Assembly: GCF_004116625.1 (NCBI RefSeq)
Contig: NZ_NXIE01000004.1
Location: forward strand, 1-64,000
Reading direction: 5' to 3'
DNA: 64,000 nt
Origin: Halarcobacter mediterraneus
Lineage (GTDB): Bacteria > Campylobacterota > Campylobacteria > Campylobacterales > Arcobacteraceae
Shown here: piece by piece, positions 55,188 through 63,257 of the stretch
Numbering within the stretch: the first letter of the stretch is position 1
Layout of the letters: the number at the start of each line of letters is the position of its first letter
Position numbers and translations under genes: made by a program
Notes under the pieces: generated by a model
The model's database searches: none
What the model was told of the DNA's origin: nothing
Seen by the model: the letters and a program-made list of their open reading frames with translations, nothing else

Positions 55188-55883
55188 TTAAAAACTCACT
55201 TTAAACCAAAGTTTCCAGTAATTTTTACACAATTTTTTATAATTTTTAAGTTTCTTATAATACAATTTTTTTACATTTGAGAAATAGTGTTTTAGAAGTA
55301 GTTTTTCTTCTTTTTTATTTAACTTAAATTTAAGACATAAAGTAGCTAAATCAAAAAATCTATTATTGATTTTTGAAAACTCCCAGTCTATAAAAAGTAT
55401 TTTTTCTGAAAAAATGATATTTTCTTGGTTTAAGTCGTTATGACATAAAACAAAATCTTTTTTAGTAGTTTTTGTTTTTTTCAAAAGTTTCAATGACTTT
55501 TTAATGATTTTTTGTGATATTTTATCTTTTAATACTTTTTTATAGGTATTAAATTCATTTTCAAAAGAATAAGAGCGTTTTTTTATTTTTATTTTATGTA
55601 GTTTTTTTAGTCTTTTGGCAATATTTTTTATTTGAGTTTTATTTAACTTTTTTTTATGAATTCCATTTATATATTCATAAATCATAAATTTATTTTTTTT
55701 ATCTAAAAATATAGGTCTTGCAGTTAAACCTTTTTTATAAGCTTTATATTGTATTTTAAACTCTTGCTTTCTATTTATTTTTAAATGATGTTTTTTCTTA
55801 AAAATACGAAGTATATAAGTATTTTCAAGGTTTGTGATTTTATATACATCATTACACAAACCTTGATGTTTAGTTTTTTGCAT
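55188..55883 (-). CDS. Choline/thiamine kinase-like phosphotransferase
   Basis: The 231-residue protein has the aminoglycoside-phosphotransferase fold: the catalytic HNDLNQENI (Asp in HxDxxxxN) and the metal-binding IDWEFSKINNRFFDLATLC, both characteristic of choline, ethanolamine and thiamine kinases. N-terminal lobe residues are YKITNLENTYILRIFK. It is unusually rich in Lys and shorter than usual (about 260-300). The substrate cannot be told; LicA-type choline kinase or ThiK are the likely relatives. It ends the run that begins with the J-protein at 57466. Confidence 0.78.
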   Translation of the reverse strand: MQKTKHQGLCNDVYKITNLENTYILRIFKKKHHLKINRKQEFKIQYKAYKKGLTARPIFLDKKNKFMIYEYINGIHKKKLNKTQIKNIAKRLKKLHKIKIKKRSYSFENEFNTYKKVLKDKISQKIIKKSLKLLKKTKTTKKDFVLCHNDLNQENIIFSEKILFIDWEFSKINNRFFDLATLCLKFKLNKKEEKLLLKHYFSNVKKLYYKKLKNYKKLCKNYWKLWFKVSF

Positions 55884-56432
55884 TTACAATAATTTTAATA
55901 TATCATCTTCTATATCTTCTGGTTTTGTCGTAGAACCAAATCTATCAATAACTTCACCTTTTTTATTTATTAAAAATTTTGTGAAATTCCATTTTATACT
56001 TTGAGTTCCTAATATTCCAGACGCCTCTTTTTTTAAATAAGTATAAAGTGGATCTTCATTTTCTCCATTTACATCAATTTTTGCAAACATATCAAAATCA
56101 ACTCCATATGTTAATCTGCAAAATTCAGCAATCTCTTTATTTGTTCCTGGTTCTTGGTTTGCAAACTGATTTGATGGAAAACCTAAAATCATAAAGTCTT
56201 TGTTTTTATATTTTTCATATAATTTTTCTAAGCCTTCATATTGAGATGTAAAACCACATTTACTAGCAACATTTACAATTAAAAGAACCTTACCTTTGTA
56301 CTTTGATAGAGAAACTGCATTTCCTTCAATATCTTTAACTGATAAATCATATAAAGTAGTCATTTTATTATCCTTTGCATATAATGTATTTAAAATTAAT
56401 AAAAATACTATTAATAAACTTCTTAGAGACAT
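55884..56432 (-). CDS. Exported glutathione peroxidase-type thiol peroxidase
   Basis: The 182-residue protein has a signal-like N-terminus (LRSLLIVFLLILNTLYA) and the glutathione peroxidase family core: peroxidatic Cys59 in NVASKCGFTSQY, Gln in GFPSNQFANQEPG, and Trp-Asn in IKWNFTKFL. A second Cys (Cys105, EIAEFC) is in place for a thioredoxin-type resolving mechanism. It therefore probably reduces peroxides outside the cytoplasm. An internal Met (MTTLYDLSVKD, residue 24) is the usual start of cytosolic homologues, so a cytosolic form is possible. Confidence 0.88.
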   Translation of the reverse strand: MSLRSLLIVFLLILNTLYAKDNKMTTLYDLSVKDIEGNAVSLSKYKGKVLLIVNVASKCGFTSQYEGLEKLYEKYKNKDFMILGFPSNQFANQEPGTNKEIAEFCRLTYGVDFDMFAKIDVNGENEDPLYTYLKKEASGILGTQSIKWNFTKFLINKKGEVIDRFGSTTKPEDIEDDILKLL

Positions 56433-56479
56433 TTTATTCCTTTTTGTTTATTTTAACTTATTTTTTTGTTTTTTAGTAG

Positions 56480-56980
56480 TTAAAAAAGATTTGTTTTATC
56501 AAAAATAATATCATTATTATTCACAAATCTATTACACTTTTTACCTTCTAATGCAATACAAATATCTTGCCATTTTTTAGAGTGACCAGCATTTTCATCA
56601 CTAAAGTCACCTAAAATAAACATTATAGCATGGGCATACTCATGGGGTAAAACATCATCAATCATATAATCTAAACTCTCTTTGAACCTATTTTTATTTA
56701 AATATATTTCAATTTTCCCAGTTTTTTTTGAGTATGTGGCAATGCCAAAAAATTTGGCAGGTAATTTATCAGATATAATTAAAGGTACTTTTCTTGTAAT
56801 ACCAAATTTTGTATAAGCTAAACTTTGTAAATATAAATATTTTTTTTGAATTCTTTCTTGAATATTTTTTTCTAAAGGAGAATTTTTAAATTTATAACTA
56901 TTATATAATGAGTAAATTAAAAGAATACTTCCCATTATTATGGTTGTTATGAAAAATATTTTTAATCTATTTAAAAACAT
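56480..56980 (-). CDS. Membrane-anchored SprT-like zinc metallopeptidase
   Basis: The 166-residue protein has an N-terminal membrane helix (about 8-25) and a zinc-peptidase domain with HEYAH (His113, Glu114, His117) and a third His in AGHSKKWQDIC (His133). This is the SprT arrangement (HExxH then GHxxxW), in a short form. The orientation is uncertain; most SprT relatives are cytosolic. It starts nine bases after a membrane J-protein gene, so both probably act at the membrane in protein quality control. The proteolytic activity is inferred from intact zinc residues. Confidence 0.75.
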   Translation of the reverse strand: MFLNRLKIFFITTIIMGSILLIYSLYNSYKFKNSPLEKNIQERIQKKYLYLQSLAYTKFGITRKVPLIISDKLPAKFFGIATYSKKTGKIEIYLNKNRFKESLDYMIDDVLPHEYAHAIMFILGDFSDENAGHSKKWQDICIALEGKKCNRFVNNNDIIFDKTNLF

Positions 56981-56989
56981 TAAAGACCT

Positions 56990-57466
56990 CTATGAAAAGG
57001 CTTTTAATAATATATCTTTATAGTGATTTAGTTTTTGCATTAATTCATCTCCATGATCATTTATATCTGGATGATATTTTCTTGCAAGTTCTTTATATCG
57101 TTTTTTTATTTCTTCTTTTGTTGGGTCTTGACTAAATCCAAAAAAATCTTTTGCTTCTTCTAGTTCAGAAAAGCTTGTAGGATTTTGAAAGTTTCCGTTT
57201 CTAAATTGTTCTTGAAAGTCATTAAAATTAAAATTATTAGCTCCAGCTTGAGAAAAGTCCTGCCCATTAAAAGTAAATTTAAAATGAGTTCCTTCTTGTG
57301 AAGCTTCTCTTAGCTTTTTTTTAAATTGATAAAATGCAAAATATGCAATTGAAATTAAAACAAAAAGTATAATTAAAAAAGTACCAAAATTAGTAAATAT
57401 TAAATACAATATTCCAAAGAAAATTGCCCATTTAATAAGACTACTTATAAGTTGTGCCAAATTCAC
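56990..57466 (-). CDS. Membrane-anchored J-domain protein
   Basis: The 158-residue protein has two hydrophobic helices close together (about 8-26 and 28-46), then a basic stop (FKKKLREA), a Gln/Asn/Phe-rich linker (60-100) and a C-terminal J-domain with HPD at 132-134 (LARKYHPDINDHG). The layout is like TIM14 or DjlC, with the J-domain in the cytoplasm. It should stimulate DnaK at the membrane. It is the first gene of the minus-strand run leading to the SprT-like protease. Confidence 0.85.
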   Translation of the reverse strand: MNLAQLISSLIKWAIFFGILYLIFTNFGTFLIILFVLISIAYFAFYQFKKKLREASQEGTHFKFTFNGQDFSQAGANNFNFNDFQEQFRNGNFQNPTSFSELEEAKDFFGFSQDPTKEEIKKRYKELARKYHPDINDHGDELMQKLNHYKDILLKAFS

Positions 57467-57536
57467 TTCCTATTATTTTAGATTGAGAATGTATTATAGT
57501 ATTATAAAATATATTCTTAGCTTATAGTATAAGAGT

Positions 57537-57564
57537 AAAAGTATGATTAGAAAATCATACTTTT
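57537..57564 (-). terminator. Terminator after the chemoreceptor gene
   Basis: AAAAGTATGATT and its exact complement form a 12-bp stem with a four-base loop (57549-57552), 12 bases after the chemoreceptor stop. It is T-rich on both sides, so it would also stop plus-strand transcription towards the chemoreceptor. Confidence 0.8.
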
Positions 57565-57576
57565 ATTTTAAAGGTT

Positions 57577-59583
57577 TTAGAATGTTTCCCATTCATCATC
57601 ATCTTTTTGTGCTTGAAAAGTTTTTGTTGTATTAGTTTTTTGTTCTTGTTTTTTAGGTGCATCATTTTTAATGCTTTTAGTCTCTTTTTTTGCAGGAATA
57701 CTTTGTTTTGGTGCTTTTATTTCATTTGTTGATCTTGTATTATTAGAAGTAATCTTTACATCATTTTTACCTATAAAGTTTTTACTTTGAGCATCTGCAA
57801 CAATCTCTTTTGCTATTTTATCTGTTTCAAGTGCAATATCTTGTGTTCTATTTGCAATGGCAGCATTTTCTTGTGTTTGTTTATCTAATGAGTTAATAGC
57901 ATCATTAATTTGAGTAATTCCAGTTTCTTGTTCTTTACTTGCATTAGAAATTTCATTAATTTTTTCTGTTGAATTTTTGATATTATCTAATAATGAATTG
58001 TATCCTTCAATCATTTTTGTACTAATATCTTTACCTTCAGATGCTTTTTGAGTAGCATTTTCAACTAAATCTTTTATTTCCTTTGCAGCTTCAGCGGATC
58101 TATTTGCAAGGTTTCTAACTTCTTGTGCAACAACAGCAAAACCTTTTCCAGCTTCACCAGCAGTAGCTGCTTCAACAGCTGCATTTAGTGATAGAATATT
58201 TGTTTGAAATGCTATTTGGTCAATTACTGTTATTGCTTCATTAATTGATGTTACTTGTTCATTAATATCATCCATTGCTGAAGAAGTATTTTGAGCTAGG
58301 TTTTGACCTTGTTTTGCAGAAGCATTTAAATCAGTTGTATATTGATTCATTTGAGTGATATTTTCACCATTACTAACTATTGTACTTGTGATTTCTTCCA
58401 GTGCAGCAGCAGTTTCTTCTAAACTTGCAGCAGCAGAGTTTGCTGAGTTATTTAATGTGTCTACATTATCGATTAAAGTATCAGATGAGTTATCAAGAGT
58501 TAATCCTATTTCTAATGATTTTTTAAGAAGCTCTGAAATACTTGAACCTAAACCATTTACTCCGTTTGCAAGTTGTTTTAAGTGGGCTTTAATACCTTGT
58601 GTAGAGACAATATTTGTATAGTTTGAATTTGAATATTCTGATAATACATTTAAAATACTATCAATATTTTTTTCTAAGTTAGCACTCATATGATTAATCA
58701 TTTTAGTTAGTTCGTTTAAAGCTTCATTTGAAGAATTTAAATTTATTTTAGATTCAAAATCCCCTTGCTCATATTCTTTTAGGATTTTAACTGATTCATT
58801 TATTACAAGTCTATCTTGGTCAATATTAGCTTTTGTCATTTGAATATTTTCATTTACAAGTTTTGCCATTTGTCCAAATTCATCATTACTTTTGTCTGAT
58901 AAAGGTTCTACATGGTCTATTTCATTATTTAAATACCTAAAGAATGTCATAAGTCCAGCTTTAAAATCATTTAGACTTGAAATAATATTTTTTGATAAGA
59001 AAATAGAAATGATTAAGAAAAGAATAACTGATAATACAACAATAACTATTAATACCATTGTTTGTTCATCTAGTGCATCATTTTTTTGATCAATTGCATT
59101 TTTATTTATTTCTACTAAATCTTTTTCAAGTTTTATACCTACATCTACCATTTCTTTAATAAGTTCAGAGATATTACCTGATTCTTCAATTATTCCATTA
59201 TTAAAATCTTGAACTCGTTGAGAAGCAAATTTATCAAAGTCTATAATATACTCATTAGCTAAATCTTCTATCTCTTTAGCTAAGTTTATATTTTCTTTAG
59301 AATCTAAAGTTTTTAATAGTTTATTTGCTTCAGTTTCTAATTTTTGAAAGTCATCTCTAACAGTATTTGCTAGTTCTTCAGAAGGGCTTCTTAAAAATTG
59401 ATAAACAGAAATTCTTCCTTTTAAAACATATTGAACCATTAGGTCTGTTGTTTTTGTATTATGTTCTTTTATTTTTAAATGATTGTTATAATAAGTATAA
59501 ATACTACCTGCAGCAATCGAAATTATTAAAAATAAAATGGGTAAAACCATTAATTTAACTTTTGTAGATACATTTGAAAACAA
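57577..59583 (-). CDS. Methyl-accepting chemotaxis protein with C-terminal CheR-binding pentapeptide
   Basis: The 668-residue receptor has a first membrane helix (about 10-31), a helical four-helix-bundle-like periplasmic domain (32-172), a second helix (174-196) and a HAMP region. The signalling tip [20 protein letters not shown] with [18 protein letters not shown] follows. After the bundle a flexible Lys/Thr/Gln/Asn linker of about 60 residues ends in EWETF (664-668), nearly the NWETF pentapeptide of E. coli Tar and Tsr that tethers CheR. The ligand is unknown. The sensor resembles the helical 4HB type rather than Cache. Confidence 0.93.
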   Translation of the reverse strand: MFSNVSTKVKLMVLPILFLIISIAAGSIYTYYNNHLKIKEHNTKTTDLMVQYVLKGRISVYQFLRSPSEELANTVRDDFQKLETEANKLLKTLDSKENINLAKEIEDLANEYIIDFDKFASQRVQDFNNGIIEESGNISELIKEMVDVGIKLEKDLVEINKNAIDQKNDALDEQTMVLIVIVVLSVILFLIISIFLSKNIISSLNDFKAGLMTFFRYLNNEIDHVEPLSDKSNDEFGQMAKLVNENIQMTKANIDQDRLVINESVKILKEYEQGDFESKINLNSSNEALNELTKMINHMSANLEKNIDSILNVLSEYSNSNYTNIVSTQGIKAHLKQLANGVNGLGSSISELLKKSLEIGLTLDNSSDTLIDNVDTLNNSANSAAASLEETAAALEEITSTIVSNGENITQMNQYTTDLNASAKQGQNLAQNTSSAMDDINEQVTSINEAITVIDQIAFQTNILSLNAAVEAATAGEAGKGFAVVAQEVRNLANRSAEAAKEIKDLVENATQKASEGKDISTKMIEGYNSLLDNIKNSTEKINEISNASKEQETGITQINDAINSLDKQTQENAAIANRTQDIALETDKIAKEIVADAQSKNFIGKNDVKITSNNTRSTNEIKAPKQSIPAKKETKSIKNDAPKKQEQKTNTTKTFQAQKDDDEWETF

Positions 59584-59682
59584 ATTAACTCCTTAATATT
59601 ATTGTTAATATAAATAATTATACATTTTTTTCACATATTAATTGCTTAACAGTATAAGCTTTACTTATAATAAATAATATTT

Positions 59683-61473
59683 TTATAATTTTTGCTCTTT
59701 TAAGGGTAATTCAATATAGAATTTTGCCCCTTCTTTTTTATTTTTAAAGTAGATTTTTCCATTACATTGAGTGGTTATTAACTCATAACAAAGATAAAGA
59801 CTAATACCTGTTCCTATTGATTCATGTTTTGTAGTAAAATAAGGATCAAAGATTTTGTCTTTATATTCTTCTTTTACTCCTCCTGCATTATCTTCTATAG
59901 TTATTAAGACTTTATTTTCAATTATTTTTTTTATTCTTATTTTTACTTCTTTTTTGCTTGTTTTATTATTCTTTATTAAAGCTTCTTTAGAATTATTTAA
60001 AACATTTAATAGTACTTGTATTAAATCTCCAACATTTATATTTATATATAAATCTTCTTCATGGAATTTTTTTATAATATCAATTTTTTCATATTCAAAA
60101 GTTTTTTCAATTATTTTTAAAGCATTATTAACTCTATCTTGAACAATAACAGTCTTTTTTTCTTCTTCAGTATCATTAAGAAATTCTCTAAATTCATCTA
60201 AAGTTTTTGATAGAAATTGTGTTTGTTCATTTATTGAAGATGTTAACATTTCAAAAGTTTTATCATCTAGATTGTTCATCTCTTTATGAAGACTAAGTCC
60301 ACTTGAACTTGTTGAGATTATATTTAAAGGTTGTCTCCATTGGTGTGCAAGATTATTTAATAACTCTGCAAGTGAAGCCATTTTTGATTGATTTAAAATA
60401 GAAGCATCTTTTTTTCTATTTCTTTTTAATTCTAATTGTATTCTTCTATCTAAGTTTTTATTGGTTTTTTTTAGTTTTTCATTTGCAATTTTTTGCATAA
60501 AAAATAAATAGAAAATTAATGTCAATGCAATAATACTAAAAGAAGAAAATATAAAAAAGTTTCTTTTTGCATCTTTTATAAAAAAGTCTTCTTCACAAAT
60601 GCACAAAGCAGCAACTACTTGATTTGATATTGGGTTTTTTATTGGAATAACTGTTTTTATTAAATTCAATTCTTCAATAAAAGTAGAAAAAGAATTACCT
60701 TCAAGAATTTTATTTGTATAATCTACTGAGTCTTTATGTACACTCAAAGGTTTGTATTTATTATAAACAGATTTTTCAAAATAAAAGTCTTTGTTTGGAC
60801 TTTGTAGATAATTACTTTTTTCTTCTTTAAAAACTTTTTTGTCAACAATATCTTTTCTTATAAGAAAATTAGAGTTTGTATCATAGTTTTCTTTTATAGA
60901 ATCAATTAACGCAAGAACAGAGAAAGATATTTCAACACTTCCTATATGAATATTATTATAGTTTAAAGGATAAACAAATCTAAATCCATTGAAAATTCTT
61001 CCTTCTTCAAAGCCATGGGTATACTTTTTTGTTTTATTTGCAATAGAAACAGTTAGTCTAATATTGCTTAAGTTATCTCCAAAAATATTGGGTCTATGCA
61101 TTCTTAAAAAGGATTCATTATTTGGTAAATGAAAGTGTAGTTGTTTAAGATTATATACTTTAAGTTGCTTGTATTTATCCTTTAAAAGATTATACAATTT
61201 CCCTCTAATTAACATTTTTTGAGTTTTATTTGAAGTGTATGCATTTTTGTAAAGACTTAATATCTCATTTGTATTTATTTCTGTTTCAAAGACAATATTT
61301 GCAATTTGTTTATATCTATTATAAATTGATTTATAGTTTAAATAATGCTTTGTAGTTTTTTTCTGTAAATACTCTTCAGTTGTTTTTTTATAGTTGGAAT
61401 AAAATAAAAATAATAATAGGAAAGATAAGAGACTATAAATCATGGCAAATTTAAAAATAATTTTCTTATTCAT
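59683..61473 (-). CDS. Membrane sensor histidine kinase with periplasmic Cache-type domain
   Basis: The start MNKKIIFKFAMIYS (61473) has AAAGGA upstream; the frame is open to 61515. The 596-residue protein has a membrane helix (about 8-26), a 270-residue periplasmic sensor with the LHFHLPNNESFLRMHRPNIFG signature (split here across residues 118-138) seen in Cache-type sensors, and a second helix near 300-322. The kinase has the H-box NLAHQWRQPLN (His377), an N-box (VLLNVLNNSKEAL), DNAGG and TGISLYLC. No response regulator gene is adjacent. Confidence 0.9.
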   Translation of the reverse strand: MNKKIIFKFAMIYSLLSFLLLFLFYSNYKKTTEEYLQKKTTKHYLNYKSIYNRYKQIANIVFETEINTNEILSLYKNAYTSNKTQKMLIRGKLYNLLKDKYKQLKVYNLKQLHFHLPNNESFLRMHRPNIFGDNLSNIRLTVSIANKTKKYTHGFEEGRIFNGFRFVYPLNYNNIHIGSVEISFSVLALIDSIKENYDTNSNFLIRKDIVDKKVFKEEKSNYLQSPNKDFYFEKSVYNKYKPLSVHKDSVDYTNKILEGNSFSTFIEELNLIKTVIPIKNPISNQVVAALCICEEDFFIKDAKRNFFIFSSFSIIALTLIFYLFFMQKIANEKLKKTNKNLDRRIQLELKRNRKKDASILNQSKMASLAELLNNLAHQWRQPLNIISTSSSGLSLHKEMNNLDDKTFEMLTSSINEQTQFLSKTLDEFREFLNDTEEEKKTVIVQDRVNNALKIIEKTFEYEKIDIIKKFHEEDLYININVGDLIQVLLNVLNNSKEALIKNNKTSKKEVKIRIKKIIENKVLITIEDNAGGVKEEYKDKIFDPYFTTKHESIGTGISLYLCYELITTQCNGKIYFKNKKEGAKFYIELPLKEQKL

Positions 61474-61647
61474 GGTATATTCCTTTAAAATCGTCCCATA
61501 TAATAATTGTAACATAAAAAAACACTATTTTTAAATTACTTGTGTTTATTAATTAATAATAAGTAATATTTTTGTTAAATCTACTATAAGCTTAATATTT
61601 ATAAAGTATGATTATAATTACTTTAATATAAAGTGTTAGGGAGAAAA

Positions 61648-61911
61648 ATGGATTATAAAGAGTTTGAAAAAGCAGTTGATCTTTTTGGTATTATTACAAG
61701 AATCTCAAAAAAAGATTTAAAACAGAAATATTTAAAATTATCAAAGAAATATCACCCTGATATGGAAACTGGAAGTGATGAAAAATTTCAAGAACTGCAA
61801 GAAGCTTATGAATTGTTAAATTCATATATGGATTCTTTTGTGTTTTCTTTTGATGAAGATGAATTTAAAACACAATTTCCCTCTTTCACAAATTATAAAA
61901 ACTGGAAATAA
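61648..61911 (+). CDS. Small soluble J-domain protein
   Basis: The start MDYKEFEKAVDLF at 61648 has AGGGAG upstream; the frame is open from 61633. The 87-residue protein is essentially a J-domain (helix II KDLKQKYLKLSKKY, HPD at 36-38, helix III EKFQELQEAYELL) with a short acidic, aromatic tail (FSFDEDEFKTQFPSF). It has no other DnaJ domain, so it probably recruits DnaK to a specific client. A TATAAT box lies at 61613-61618. The ADP-ribosylglycohydrolase-like gene follows after 12 bases. Confidence 0.85.
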   Translation: MDYKEFEKAVDLFGIITRISKKDLKQKYLKLSKKYHPDMETGSDEKFQELQEAYELLNSYMDSFVFSFDEDEFKTQFPSFTNYKNWK

Positions 61912-61923
61912 TAAGGAGTTTTT

Positions 61924-62790
61924 ATGTTAAATAACAAAAAAATAAAAGAGTTAATATTAAGTACTTTAGTAGCAGATTCATATTCTTTAGGTTCACATTG
62001 GGTATATGATGAAAAACAATTAGAAAATTTGGATATAAACTGGGAAGAATTAAACGAGCCTAAAGCCCTTTGGCATAAAGGTAAAAAAGCTGGTGAATTT
62101 ACTCACTATGGAGATCAAACTTTATGGTTATATCAATATATTCAAGAAACGCAACACTTTAGCATAGATGAATATACAAAATATTGGCTTGATAAAATGC
62201 AGTGTTATGATGGTTATATTGATGGTGCAACAAAAAACACTTTGAAAAACATAGAAGAAAATATTAGTCCAAGTGGTTCTGAATCTACAGATTTATCAAT
62301 TATAGGAAGAATTGCTCCTTTACTTTTAGTATCTGAAAATAAACAAGAATTTTTTGAAAATGTAGAAAACTTTGTAAAAATAACTCATAACTCAAATGAA
62401 GCTGTAACTTCTTCAAGATTTTTTGCTGAGCTTTTATTTGAAGTTTCAAATACAAATGATATAAAAGTTTCAATAGAAAAATTAAAAGAAAAGTTTGATA
62501 GTAGAATACAAAATTTTATTGTAGAAGCAATTGCTTCTAAAGATGATGATACCTTTGATGCAATAAGAAAATTTGGTCCAGCTTGTGATATAAATGGTGG
62601 ATTTCAAAGTGTTATTCATCTTTTATTTAAATATGATAATCTAAAAGATATGCTTATTTACAATGCAAAAGCAGGTGGAGAAACAAGTGCAAGAGCTATG
62701 CTTGCAACTTTGATTTTTATGGCACAAGAAAATAAACATTTAAGTCAAATACCAAACTCTTGGTTAAATATAAAAGCAACGATAATATAA
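61924..62790 (+). CDS. ADP-ribosylglycohydrolase-fold protein with divergent metal site
   Basis: The 288-residue helical protein has the ADP-ribosylglycohydrolase outline: VADSYSLGSHWVYD at the start, an acidic/Thr motif and a C-terminal GG motif. The usual magnesium-binding residues are changed: the family TDDT motif is GDQT (Asp64-Gln65-Thr66), and the C-terminal GGDTD is GGETS (251-255). The fold call rests on order and spacing. It may hydrolyse a different bond or only bind ligand. It is in a run with a J-protein and a PsiE-like protein. Confidence 0.7.
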   Translation: MLNNKKIKELILSTLVADSYSLGSHWVYDEKQLENLDINWEELNEPKALWHKGKKAGEFTHYGDQTLWLYQYIQETQHFSIDEYTKYWLDKMQCYDGYIDGATKNTLKNIEENISPSGSESTDLSIIGRIAPLLLVSENKQEFFENVENFVKITHNSNEAVTSSRFFAELLFEVSNTNDIKVSIEKLKEKFDSRIQNFIVEAIASKDDDTFDAIRKFGPACDINGGFQSVIHLLFKYDNLKDMLIYNAKAGGETSARAMLATLIFMAQENKHLSQIPNSWLNIKATII

Positions 62791-62798
62791 GGATAAAG

Positions 62799-63227
62799 AT
62801 GAGAAGATTTATGAAATTCTTCCAAGATAAGTTTTATATAGAAATTATAATAGCTTCTATTCTTTTTATAGTAGCCTTGTTTTTAAATTTGATGTTAGAG
62901 TTTATAATTTATATGTTGTATTTTATAATTTATTTAGAAATAGTTAGGGCTGTAATAAATTTTATTAGGGAGCAAAGAGTTATTATCTCTTTTTTAGTTG
63001 ATGCTTTTATAATTTTGGCTTTAAGGGAATTAATTGTAAACCTAGTTAAGATTAATAATGAAAAAATAGACTCTTTTGATGCTTTACTTTCTAGCAATTT
63101 AAATTACAATATTTTAATTATTTCAGGTGTTATACTTTTTCTTTTTATTGTAAGGTATCTATCAATAAAAACCTCTCCAAAATATTTAATTGAGAAATTA
63201 AAGAAAGAGAAAGAAGAATCTCAGTAA
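62799..63227 (+). CDS. PsiE-like small membrane protein
   Basis: The start MRRFMKFFQDKFY at 62799 has AAGGA upstream; the longer frame from 62760 lies within the previous gene. The 142-residue protein has four hydrophobic helices (about 14-33, 35-50, 62-84, 103-125), with FIIYLEIVRAVINFIREQR and DAFIILALRELIVNL typical of the phosphate-starvation-inducible PsiE family. The function of PsiE is not established. It is convergent with the cytochrome c peroxidase gene. Confidence 0.78.
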   Translation: MRRFMKFFQDKFYIEIIIASILFIVALFLNLMLEFIIYMLYFIIYLEIVRAVINFIREQRVIISFLVDAFIILALRELIVNLVKINNEKIDSFDALLSSNLNYNILIISGVILFLFIVRYLSIKTSPKYLIEKLKKEKEESQ

Positions 63228-63247
63228 TAGAAAAAATCTATTACTGA
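63221..63247. terminator. Convergent hairpin between psiE-like gene and cytochrome c peroxidase
   Basis: TCAGTAATAGA (63221-63231) and its exact complement (63237-63247) make an 11-bp stem with a five-A loop. It contains the stop codon of the PsiE-like gene. T tracts are weak, so it may rely on the stem or act as a processing stop. Confidence 0.55.
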
Positions 63248-63257
63248 AATTATATAT

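Noticed and set aside
55188-55883. Lys-rich kinase-like gene as recently transferred DNA
   Set aside because: The composition bias is strong, but the whole window is AT-rich and the gene sits tightly inside a run; no flanking repeats or mobility genes were found.
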